DNA from: Apostichopus japonicus
Lineage: Eukaryota; Echinodermata; Holothuroidea; Aspidochirotida; Stichopodidae
Assembly (NCBI RefSeq): GCF_037975245.1
Contig: NC_092580.1
Span: 18,836,501 to 18,900,500, forward strand
Length of the DNA: 64,000 bases
Direction of reading: 5' to 3'
The notes beneath the pieces are model-generated. The model saw nothing but the letters and a program-made list of their open reading frames with translations. It was not told the origin of the DNA and made no database searches. Numbering within the stretch: the stretch's first letter is position 1; each line of letters begins with the position of its first letter. This document shows positions 52,676 through 63,425 of the stretch, piece by piece. Made by a program: the position numbers and the translations under genes.

Positions 52676-55600
52676 GGAGTCGCAAATATATTCCAGACTG
52701 CCATGTGACAGCCCCTTTTCATTTCATCACCTTGCTCTTAACTTGAGGTGAATACGCTTCTTACGTTTCATACAGTGCGGTAGCACTACAGTATACATTA
52801 TGCTATGCCAGAAAGTTTAACTCGATGGGTTGTCCGTTATGATGCACTGGAACAAAAACTACATCTGTTTAATTTTGATTATTGTTTCGTCATCGAAATA
52901 TGAAGGAGCTGTGAATGTCTGCATAGCAGTCAACAAAATTTATTGCACATACTTTATCCCAGGCTTTAAATATGTAACAATTTGCTTTGCTACCATGTAC
53001 TTCCAGTTTTGTCAAATTCTCTGTATTGTTTTACAACAAAGCATGTAAAATCTATGATTTATAGAATAATTCCAGTATATGATTTGCTGCAAAAAATAAC
53101 AGTGAAAACTCTGAATTAAACAATATAATGTGAACAACTTCATCAGACAAACTCCATCACCACATGGAATAGAGAACCATAGACTAATATTCATTTATTC
53201 ATGCAATTCTATCACACCTCAGTTTGCCTTTTCTTTTTTTTTCTTTTTTTGTGGGGGTGGGTGTGTCTTGCTTCAGTTTCATTTTCAGTTCAGGGATTAG
53301 ACATCTTGTAACTTGTACTATTCACTGCAAGTACGTAAATTGTTTTAACTTGATTGCTATCAATTGTACAAGTCCACAATGCTTGAAGAAGATGAAATAC
53401 TCTACAATTTTACATTTAGACCTTTATGCAAATTATATAAAATAACAGGGTAAAGTAGGGTAAAAAAAACTCAAGGCACGATGTTACTGTAATTTATCAT
53501 AATTTGATGAAATTTCCCAGTGCTTGATAAGACCTTACCTGGGACATGCAGGAATTGCACAAATGACAGCATATATTGAGGGACCCTGGATGTGTGGGTG
53601 GGACTGAGGCAGGAAAAAGGTATCAACTCCATATTTAAACAAACTACACATATTTGGACCGGAAAACATAAAATATTAATCGGTTGAAACTTCCAGAGAT
53701 GGGAAACTTTGCATTATATACCTGTTTTAACACAGCCAAGTGTTGAAAGATATAATATTTCATAGTTTTGAAAAAATAATAAAAAGAATCTATGTACCTG
53801 TCAAAAGAAAACCTGAGTCTTAAAAGTGAGGGAAAAAAACATTTTTGTTTAACCTACTGTAAGATTCTAATGATCACTGATGACTGTATAAGGAGTGTCA
53901 AGATGGCACAGTGCTTATTTTCAATTTAAAGGGTCCTAAGTTCTTAATTACACAATAGTTCCAACTTTTGGAAAGTCACAAATATGCAAAAACTTAAAGT
54001 ACTGTGTTTATAAATATGCTAAGAAACTGAACATGTTCTTATTAGTTTTTCACCAGAATTAAAAGGAATTTCAGTTGGGCTGGTCACTAAAACGGGATTC
54101 AACTGTTTTGAAATGCATGACCATTTTCGAAATCTTGTCGTCTGCCATGTTTGAGCATGGAGGTTTTACCTCTATGGTTTGAGGGACATCCTGTTAAATT
54201 TACATTTTAATAAACATCTGGTCCACTAAACATGCAAAAGGAACTGTTCCCATGAAATTTGAGCTGTGTGACCCACAGCAACCTTTCCTTTTCCCACCAA
54301 AATGAGAACCAAAGCTTGATTCCAACAGATTGGCTAAATTTGTTCTTTGAGCTCATATTTGGAACTTCGATTATATCTTTTCAATTATTTGTGGGTTTGC
54401 CGACAGCCAAATTGCGTTCACGCTCGGATGATAACTTTAATATCTCCTTATTACCTGTCCCAGAAATGGAAATAAAAAATTCTGTTCGATATAAACTGGG
54501 CATCACAGACAGTTTTGACTATTAAGAGGTTGGTTTATATTACATACAGCTCTAGTAAACAAAAATCACTTTTCAGTCCGGTAAATGTCATAAAATTTCG
54601 CCGTGCAATAAAACCAGTCGCTGTGTTACACGAGACAACAGCTTAGCTAAAAACTGAATATTGTCAGAGAAGAGAGATCCCGAAGAAATGCTGTGAGTTA
54701 ACCACTGTAAATTGGCAGGTGCCAGGCAACACGCCTACCTTTTCTTCTCTCTGTTGCATACTATCAGCATAATGACATCTCCAGTTTCTCTGAGGACCAA
54801 TCTCATTTTCGGAGATAAATTGCAAGCAATTTCAGCCTCCCTAATACCTTTAGAAGCCTATTTTGCTGTTGGCGGGGAGAGCTGAATTGAGACAGCAAAC
54901 TCATGTCTTTCTGACTTTGATTTTTTTTTATCTTTTTTATTCATTTTCTGCCTTGAAGATATGCATAAGAGAGAGCCAATTGTTGGTCTATCCCTTAGAG
55001 CTTCGATTAATTGCACTGCTCAGAGAACTGTGAAAAGACAATTTGCAACCAACAGAGGACAGGAAGCAAGTGTTGTCCACAAGATTCTGGTTGCGATTAT
55101 TTCTGTGTGATGTGTCCGTTATGACTGCCCCAGGACAAAGTGGGAGTGGCTTAATGCTCAAGTGACCACCATATGTTCATATACGGAAGTAAAGAAGTAT
55201 TTTGCTAACAGGATTGGTAGCTTTTTAAGACAGATGCTTAATTTCACCAGTAAATTATTGGAACCACATGGAAAACGTATGAATCTGGGGGTTTTCAGTT
55301 ATTTCATTAATGATATGGTATTGAATACTGCGGACCCTACCTACAGTAATTTCTACATGTACCAATTATTTACTGAATACATCTTGTTTTTGATTGAATA
55401 TTTTCATATGATTTGTGAGCTTTTACTGGTTTTTAACTCTTGTGCATAAAACTAAAAAGACAATTATTTCCACACGAAAATCTGTCTGTTTCCATCATGT
55501 TTCAAATTATACAATAGACACAAATTGATAAGAACACCATTGCTTGTAAATTCATGACTAGCACAGAAGATAGATGACGTATTTGCCATTCATCTACTTT

Positions 55601-56090
55601 GAGGGCAACTATTAACAACATTTGGTAATTATCGGTACACCGGATGGGTAGGGAACCTGTCCCTACCCCTTCCCCTAGAAAATTACAAGATAAAACCTGG
55701 TACTGTACTCCTATCTTAACTTTCCACAAATCTTCATATTCCTCTTTCACATTAGTTTCCACCTCAATCTTCACCCTACTGTACTTCCTATCCTTTTCAT
55801 GACTCATTCAGACTGACTTCATCAGGGCTTCTGATAAATTTCACAAACTGTTTTCCCAGTGGAATTAGGTTGATAGGATACTCAGCTGACTGACAAAATT
55901 GCAATACGCAAACAAGTTAAACATCAACTTGTAACATTAAAAAAAAAAAAATCATTAAATTTTGCATCCTTTACCTATTTTTGTGTCAATCCTCACCTGA
56001 TAATTACTGTATTTAACTTTAAAATTAAATTAAATTAAAATTGTTAGCAAACTGCTTATCCACAAGAGAGCCTGTGTAAGAGACATGTGT

Positions 56091-56134
56091 ACTAGTAAGT
56101 TGGCCTGATCGAAACGTCAGGCCAACTTACTTTT
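56091..56134. repeat. long hairpin with TCGAAACG loop
   Basis: Left arm AGTAAGTTGGCCTGA (56094-56108), 8-nt loop TCGAAACG, right arm TCAGGCCAACTTACT (56117-56131): a 15-bp perfect stem. With three mismatches it extends outward to GTGTA / TACAC, about 24 bp in total. No terminator or gene context explains it. Confidence 0.85.
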
Positions 56135-57926
56135 ACACACTGTATATAACTTTCTATTTTAATACCTCTTTCCCTCATATACTCCTCCTTGACACATCAT
56201 ATCTATTATTCTTCCTTTCTCTTCCAACAAACATACCAAATCCATCTTCTACTTTTTTTGGCAAGTCATTTTTTCCCCTTTAGAGCTAATATGTAACAGT
56301 ATTGCCTATGCTATGAAGCTGCACATACTTTTTGGAAGGAAAAGTCTTGTAGTGGTGGCAGCATTAATCTACTTGTTGAAACTTCATACTTGCATTGGAG
56401 CCAACAAAAGTCTCTAAATTGTCTAGATGGCAGTATTGAAACTTGCACTTGTAACAAAAAGAGAACTGAAGCTAATGATTAAAGTGCTTTAACGCATGGA
56501 AATTAGAATAAAGAAATACTGAGTTTCAAACAAAGTAACTTTTAGTACTGAAGACTTTTTGAATATCAGTTGTAATAACCAAGCTTTTTCCTTGTTCTGA
56601 GTTTCCGTTATTGTAAAATGCACATAACCACCAATAGAAAGGAGACAAATTGGCAAAAGTCACTGTATTGACACAATTCACTATGATTTTGGCAAAAGTA
56701 CTTAGCAGAAGAAGTTGGCAGAAGTAACTATATTTCTTCAGCTGAAGGGTCCCTGGGCAAAGAAATAAAGAAAATGAACATGTTCCATGGGAATATAGTC
56801 ACATACAGCTCAACATGATTTGGAATTCAGATTGTATAAAACTTGAGACATCGTGGCCATCTGGCATACTACAAGCCTTAAAAGACCAACACGACCAGTA
56901 CAGTTTAGACTGGTCAACCGTCTGTTCAATTATACAGTATTGTTTTATAGGCATAAGAGTTAAATGAATGCTTTGTAGTTCATGTCACCTCACTCATGTG
57001 GTATAAACAGCCCATAAATATGGAAACATGAAACTTGGTCTCAGCTTCAAAGAGCTGCCAATTGCTCAAGGCACTTCATAATTTCAAAAATCATACAAAA
57101 AATACTAACGATTAACACATCATTGTCGAGATAAAGAAAGCAGAATTCTGGTAAACTCACACAAACTATGAAATGACAAGGAAAGGGCAAATATCACTTT
57201 GATGAGGTTCATGCTCCTTTTGATCCAAATGGATCAAGTCTGATTTGGAAATCTAATAAATCGATTGACAGCCCATGAAAACTTTTGTCACTCACATGCT
57301 ATAGGTAAGAGTGACGATAAATCACACTAATGACACAGAGGGAGACATATTTTGTGTGTCTTCAAGGCACAAAAACAGTTTCTTTCTGTTAATCAAATTC
57401 CAGTACAGTTCCAAAAGAAAAATTGAGTGCTGTTTGTTCAGTTTTAAAGGTGAATTCATTATCTTCACAGATCCAAACAATTCAACTGCCCACTATAGAT
57501 GGGCATTTTCAAGTGGTAAATTAATTGTAAACCATGATTCCAAGTTAGGTAAATTATGAGGGCTGAGGCCTAGTATGGACCACACAAAGCACCAACATTG
57601 CAATTTTTTGCCAGTGGCCTACTTATCATTTGTTGGGTGTAACAGGTAGAACAACAATGGTGCTGGCCAGGTCAAGTCCAATTTACACAGGTAAATTCAA
57701 TTGCTGTTCCTTTTCCCGGTCAGTTAACTGGTATAAATGAATATCTTGTGTCTTCCATCTATGCATTGAACAAGTGGCTACTGAGTGACAAATTAATGAG
57801 TACATAATATACCAGAAAGTTGCAGACCACTGTTAGCAGACTATAAACAAATGAAACCATACGAAAATATCTGTTGATAAATTACCTGTATCTAAAATAC
57901 CTTGACCTGTTTGTATAATAACTTAC

Positions 57927-58003
57927 TGATGCAGTGAACTCACTTTCCCTAGCATCAGATCTTCTACAGCTCTCAGCTGCCTCTTTTCTTTCCTTTTTGT
58001 TTT
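57927..58003 (-). other. possible cryptic or poison exon in DCP1 intron 2
   Basis: A 77-nt minus-strand segment flanked by a long C-run acceptor ending CGCTTGCAG and a perfect donor GTAAGT. Inserted between DCP1 exons 2 and 3 it would shift the frame and give a TGA after ten codons, so it cannot be a normal coding exon of DCP1. It may be a chance pair of splice-like sites or a regulated non-productive exon. Only transcripts could decide. Confidence 0.25.
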
Positions 58004-59291
58004 CTGCAAGCGTGGGGGGGGGGGTTGGGGGTAAAGGAAGAGCAGGAGCTGGAACAAACAAATCTTTGGGGATAAACGATTGTTTAGTACCTTTGAACAA
58101 CAACAGTAGGTGGTCTGTGATGTCATAAGAAAATGTTTGACAAAGCAACTTTTGCCTGTATGCAACCTGTTCCAAGTCTTCAAATCTCCAGGTTCCAACT
58201 TGTTAAATAGTTGTATTTATAGTCATTATGCACCAGTTGGTCTGTAGATCACCAGTCCATAACAAGTAGGCTTTCTCTAACAAAAAACACAGGATTAATT
58301 CTCAGGCTATGCATTATGAAGACCTATGTGTACTGTCTCGTTCAATACTTCGAGTGAGCGATTCGTTCAGAAGTGAACAAGAAAATATATTTGGAAGTAT
58401 CCTAACGCATGCAATCCTTGAGGAAATAAAACACACAAAATCACTACCTTTTAAACAAAACTTTGTAAGCTGCGTAGTTGGTGTCTCATGTCAAAAATAA
58501 TTTGTTGGTGCTGTTAGTTATTCCTCTAGTCCTTGCTAGTATATGAACCAACCGTGCTTATTTTCAAATGTTATTTGACTTTCCCATTTTGATTGACCAT
58601 GGAGTCCAGACTCTTTCTGGAGTCAGAATTCCAAGAGCAACAGGTACAAAACTCCAAAATTTTAAAGAGTAGCCCAAGCCCACCTAAAAAGCTATCATAA
58701 ATATAGACAGCTTAGATATAATCAGAGAGTTACATCAATCAGTATTCAGCACCTAGATAAGTTTTCATTACTATGTGGATGGTTTTAAGGGGGTGCTGGT
58801 TGTTCAGAAAGATAAGAGTAAATACGTATGAGATTATTAGACAACCTAATAGAGCAATATTGATTGACTAGATTGCTTTTATTATCTTTGACAATTTGAT
58901 GACCCTTAAAATATCATCTTTAAGCTTCTCTTTTTCTGGAGCAAACGGGGGAATACAGGAAAACGATCAACTTTTTTTTGCATATCAATTTTTCTTAATC
59001 ACATTATCCAAAGAAAGTGATGTTATCTGACCAATGAGACATCATTTGTAGCATACTGTTATGAAAATAATAACACAAAATCCTCCAATTTTACCTTGAA
59101 AATGAATTCATTGAAACCTATTTCATTGTACTTGCTTTGAGCAGTATCTTAGCAAAGTGGGGAGAATAATTTGAAAGGGAATGTTGGCCAATGTTCAGAT
59201 ACCCACTAGCTTTTGAGTGTTGATGACAAATGGTCTTTGACTATCATTTGTCTACAACTTTTACTGCTATTGTAATAATGTTCATCCTTAC

Positions 59292-59332
59292 CTGGTGTAA
59301 ATGAACATTGTGCCCTGCACATCTGTCTTCTC
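59292..59332 (-). CDS. DCP1: DCP1 coding exon 2 (EVH1 beta-strand block)
   Basis: A 41-nt micro-exon encoding EKTDVQGTMFIYT plus the first two bases (AG) of an arginine codon. It continues the protein directly after W43 of exon 1; human DCP1A reads EKTDIEGTLFVYRR at the same place. It is bounded by a CTTTTCAG acceptor and a GTAAGG donor, and it is too short for ordinary ORF detection. Intron 1 upstream is 1,057 bp (59333-60389). The exon ends in phase 2, and exon 3 at 4283 supplies the missing third base. Identification rests on sequence identity to the family, splice-site quality and phase; all three agree. Confidence 0.95.
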
Positions 59333-60389
59333 CTGAAAAGGAAAGAATAGGAAATAGAACTTTACTGCAGGCACTTATTATTCCAAGGTTCTCAATTGTA
59401 CTTGTCTCTTTATCTTTAACTCATTACAGTAGTCAATGGGAAATTGCCATAAAGGAAACGCTACTGTTTTATGGTACTAACATGATGTATATCCTAGGCT
59501 TTCACATATGTTAGATATTCATGCAAGACCTCTATAGACCTCACTGTAGGTACACTAAGACAGTCTATAGGCTTACTTATAACTCCTTAGAAGTTTCATA
59601 CTAAACTTCTCACTAAGAAAACCTTTTTGAGTCACGTTGAGCCTGACGTTAACACATATCATGGATTGTTTCCTAGCTCTTTCGATAAAGTGAACTTGCA
59701 TTGCTGGTACTATTCCCTATATGAAGAGAAATATCAGTCCATACCTCCATGAACACACTAATTTAAAAATAAATTACTTTGTCCAATATATGAATACATA
59801 CCAACAAAGTTAACAAACCAAACAATGAAAACTCAATATATTAGCTGTGAGCAACTTTGCGGGGTCGATTGGTATTATATTAATTCTAACAGCACATACC
59901 CACGGCAAATATTGCCTACATCAACATAATACCAAATGGAAGCAAACTACTCCCAATATCATATGTAGGCTACAAATTTTAGAGTTAGGCTACAACTTCT
60001 CTAGCTTGTATTACACTAACTAAATTGTTTTACAATTATCTGTGATTTTTGTCCCACTCTTCAGTTACTTCATGCAAATAGTCATTTTTGTCCATTGCAT
60101 TCACGTTCGTTCAAAGCACTACTCTGAAAATCTCGCCTTCTCATTCATGGCTAAACTTATTCGCCTTAGTTATTGCCTGTGTCCCTACGTGACTGTCACA
60201 CTAACAGTGTTGTTGTTGTCTATTCCGCTACGTAAAAATATTTCAACACACTCGTGCACGGTATTGTGTAGTCTGCTCCAGTACACTTTTTGAGTACGTT
60301 AGATTCACACATTGTATGTCAAGTTAGCAGGTACGAGATGTCCGTAGTATTTTTGTTTAATTGTTGTAAAAATTGATAATGTCACTTAC
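59333..60389 (-). other. DCP1: DCP1 intron 1
   Basis: Phase-0 intron of 1,057 bp with a GTAAGT donor and a CTTTTCAG acceptor. The sequence inside is AT-rich and unique-looking. No repeat, RNA gene or secondary exon could be supported on either strand. Confidence 0.85.
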
Positions 60390-60518
60390 CCATTCATTGG
60401 CTTCAGCATTGAAGTTGTAAAGAGCAACTTGTCCAGCTGTTTCCAAGATACGTTCAATGTAAGGATCATTCTGCTGCAGAGCAGCGAGATTGATACGTTC
60501 TTTCGGGTCGCTCGCCAT
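60390..60518 (-). CDS. DCP1: DCP1 coding exon 1 (start codon, EVH1 N-terminus)
   Basis: First coding exon of mRNA-decapping enzyme subunit 1, the cytoplasmic (P-body) activator that binds DCP2 and stimulates 5' cap removal in mRNA decay. It encodes 43 residues starting MASDPKERINLAALQQNDPY; the block LAALQQNDPYI followed by GQVALYNF and ANEW matches the animal DCP1 signature (human DCP1A has SLAALKQHDPYI, GQVALYTF and ANQWEK). The aromatic Y34 and W43 correspond to conserved aromatics of the EVH1 ligand pocket. The ATG at 60518 is the first ATG in frame (upstream in-frame codons reach only a TTG) and has a good context, ACAACAATGG. The exon ends after a complete TGG codon at a consensus donor GTAAGT (60389 downward), so intron 1 is phase 0. 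The 5'UTR and transcription start are not determined. Confidence 0.95.
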
Positions 60519-60800
60519 TGTTGTTTTGGTAGAGACGTGAACTGCTGCCAAGTTATTATTTAGTGGCAAAGAAAAAAATATTTTACTTATGTTTGTTTAA
60601 GAATTACATTTAACTAATTAAATATAAGCTTAATAAAATATAAGTAGCTATGAAAATTTTAGCAAGCTGTTATCAACAATTAAAAGAATAAACAATCCTG
60701 AAGGTAATTATCATAAATATTGATCATCTCTTTCAGCGCGTTTTGCAATGGCGGAATAGATGGCGCTAAACCTTTTCAGATAACATTTAAGCACAACAAA
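60519..60800 (-). promoter_or_regulatory. DCP1: probable DCP1 5'UTR and promoter region
   Basis: Lies immediately upstream of the DCP1 start codon. Between about 60735 and 60790 the minus strand carries TTTAGCGCCATCTATTCC, then CCGCCATTGC and AACGCGC. This is a compact CpG-containing patch in otherwise AT-rich DNA, with a YY1-like CCGCCAT core and an E2F-like GCGCC. The DNA between it and the ATG is AT-rich, as a 5'UTR could be. No clear TATA box sits at a useful distance. Assignment is by position and motif only; the transcription start is unknown. Confidence 0.35.
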
Positions 60801-63425
60801 AACAGCTCGGTGCATTTTTTACACTTGTGAAATAATGTTCGCCTAGCGAGCGTTCCCGGCTGTGATATATCATATATATATTTTTTTCATTCTTTTTTGG
60901 GGGAGGGGAGGATACGAGTGCTTTGTTTTTGGGGGTTCTCCTCTTTCCCGCTTGCCCCCCTCATTGTTTGCGGTCTTTCTTTTTCTTTTTATAAATTAAA
61001 TAACAACATCCATATATCAGATTGGGGCACAAACGAAATCAAGCTAGAGTCTGGCCGTGCGGAATGATAATCGCCCCTCCCCCACACTCTTCCTCTCTCC
61101 ATTATCCCTTGCTGTCGAGCAGCAAGAAAATGAAAAAAAATCTGTCCCTGGTAGTCTGAAGCAATTAATGCTTGCATTGGTTAATTCGGATCATGACAAT
61201 ACATATTTTAGCCACAACCATGACAAGGCATGAACTAGTTCACAATCAAGTCTTTCCTTTTAATATGCGGTCACTGAAGGGCAGATGAGTCCATCACAGT
61301 TAGTTATTATTAGTTCTTGTCCGTTCCTAACGATACCCTTGTTGTGATGGGTTTAGGGTGGGGAGAGGGAGGGGCGCGTCTGTAGTGCGAGGGCAGTGAG
61401 CGATTGAAACTGGATTTTGCGTTACGGAGTGTCATTACTACCAGCGATCAATATTCGGATTTTTATTTTGATAGGTAACATTGCATCTACATACAATTGC
61501 AAAAAACAGTCTTTATAAAGTCTGCTCCCGTCGAGCTACGGCCTTTTCGAATGTGTGAAGTTCATGCATGTGTATACAACAGAAAGAGAGACAGGAAACA
61601 ACGTGGATGGCACATCGTATCAATTTCCGTGTTTTTATTTATCCCATTCCACTTTTATTCAATTTTTGTTTGTTTGTGCCTACTGAATATTACATTGACA
61701 AACATAGTTTCCCCATTGTTGATGCGAAATCTTGTAAAGAAAAATTAGCACAGTTTGAATTTAGGTGTAGCGCCAAACTTTTTCATTAGTATTGTTCTTC
61801 GAGTTTCTTTACGGGCATTTTGTCACTTGTGTCCCTGCTGGTAGCCACTCACACATCAGTCTTGCCGTATTACATTGATGTGATGATATAAGATCATGTG
61901 TAGTATCTGTCCTCTTTCGGGGGGAATGGTGATGCACCCCGACGATGATCACACAGTCACAGTCCCGATGCAAGGGGACTGGGGTCGAGAGCGGATCAGT
62001 CGTTCGTAGTTTGGTTTTCGGTATTTGGTTTTCGTGCCCAGGTTCTTTCCTGGGAGACTTTTTCTTAAAAAGTATAACATAATGGTGAACGCATTCCGTC
62101 TTAAAGGTTAGATGAAAATTGTGTTAGTGTTGTAACAAAAAAAAAGCTGAGATGCGGTAGGGTTGAATGCTGAATCACTCTCTACTTACTTATATTAAAT
62201 GAACTGAACTAAACTACTTTGCGAAAAAAAATATCACATTTTGTCGGTATAACAAGTACACTCATTATGTCGCACAGTAAACCAGCTTGCTCACAATACC
62301 GCACATCTCAATCAGCATAAGTCACGCAAAAGTCTCATGACTGGGTTTGATTTTGTATGCTTACGTGACAAAACTAGCAACACACAAACAAACAAACAAC
62401 AAGCAAAGATGTCCACTTAAATTACCCTTTCTTAAAGTTTGAATTTTTTTCGTACGCCACCTGTAAATATAATTAGGCTCTCCGATCTGTGACCGGAAAA
62501 TCTGTACAGCATAATTCGATCAGACTTGCAAAGCATAATGAAAAAACAATTCGATCTCGACACATGTGTTCATTGTGCATATATTCTAATTGTATGTACT
62601 AAGTGTCATCCATTGAAAATTGACAAATTACAAAGAATCAAGTTCATCGGTCAAAGAAAAAAAAAACGTTCATACATTTTACGTCATAAGCTTCACTTTG
62701 TAGTCTATGTAATATTTCAGTAACCTTTGCCAGTCAAATTTGTACACGAAGATAATCTACTGTATTGTTATCTGATATTAAAGTTTTAATCAGCAGACTC
62801 CAATCAGAGAATTACAACAGCGTCAATCGGTTTGATATTTGACCTGAAATTAGTTAAATGTAAGTTTTGAGTATTCGCTTTTACGAATCTCTCCCTCCCC
62901 CCCCCCCCCCCGTCCACTTCAATCCAAATTCTGATATTCGCCAGCCCATCGGATTGCACCTTTATTGGCTGCATCGCCATTATGTCAATGGACGCCGAAA
63001 TGTTAATTATCAGTCATGATACGTTATAGTCCAAGAAAAATGATAATACAAAATGAGTGCTAGTAATTTTTCCACATTATATCCAATTTTTCACCATTAA
63101 AATATGCTATTTATCTGGTATGTTCCTAAATTAAGTATGTAAATTGTTGATGACATCAGTTCATCATTGAAGGTCTTAGTGCGCATGTAAATCCTTCTCT
63201 TATCATCATTATTATTTTTTAAATAAATTCTAATAACTTAACAAAATCGTGTTATTTCACTTCATATAAGCAACAGCTGCACCCTTAGATGACATTCAAC
63301 ACAATTTGTCCTTGATAAGTTTGTAACACATTGTGAATATGTCATTTGAGGCCATAAAAGTATTTAGTTTTCCTATCGAGGTTTGTCAGTGTTGCATCTG
63401 AGTGACTGAATTTATGGTCTGCGTA
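60801..63425. other. upstream intergenic region
   Basis: Between DCP1 and the right-hand transposon end. Contains G/C-rich stretches at 60899-60975, 61070-61090 and 61360-61375, a CpG-richer zone 61370-62110, and a C-run at 62891-62911. A possible first exon of a plus-strand neighbour (ATG at 62082) is discussed in the findings but is too short to annotate. Confidence 0.45.

Larger units (their letters stand above)
48817..56090. other. intron segment without genes
   Basis: Contains the (TA)n tracts, two short C-runs (50671 and 50694) and a G-rich tract at 51153. The longest open frame in the window is here (51410-51841 minus, 143 codons). It has no recognisable domain and overlaps ordinary intronic sequence, so I leave it unannotated. 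The stretch 54640-54910 looks unique and less AT-rich. Confidence 0.5.
4284..59291 (-). other. DCP1: DCP1 intron 2, about 55 kb
   Basis: The interval between the exon 2 donor and exon 3 acceptor, 55,008 bp if both belong to one transcript. I saw no convincing nested protein gene on either strand: open frames are all under about 145 codons, are not recognisable and often overlap low-complexity DNA. The content is transposon remnants, tandem repeats, pyrimidine and purine tracts and AT-rich unique sequence, itemised separately. Intron 1 by contrast is 1.06 kb, so the expansion is specific to this intron. Confidence 0.8.

Noticed and set aside
56094-56131. Hammerhead ribozyme remnant, because CTGA, GAAAC and GTC occur in order in the hairpin loop
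   Set aside because: The spacing leaves no stem II and no stem III, so the catalytic core cannot form; the resemblance is superficial.
57882-58198. Overlapping minus-strand open frames considered as a downstream DCP1 exon
   Set aside because: The best splice-bounded part (77 nt) would place a stop in frame between exons 2 and 3, and neither frame resembles DCP1. It is kept only as a possible poison exon.
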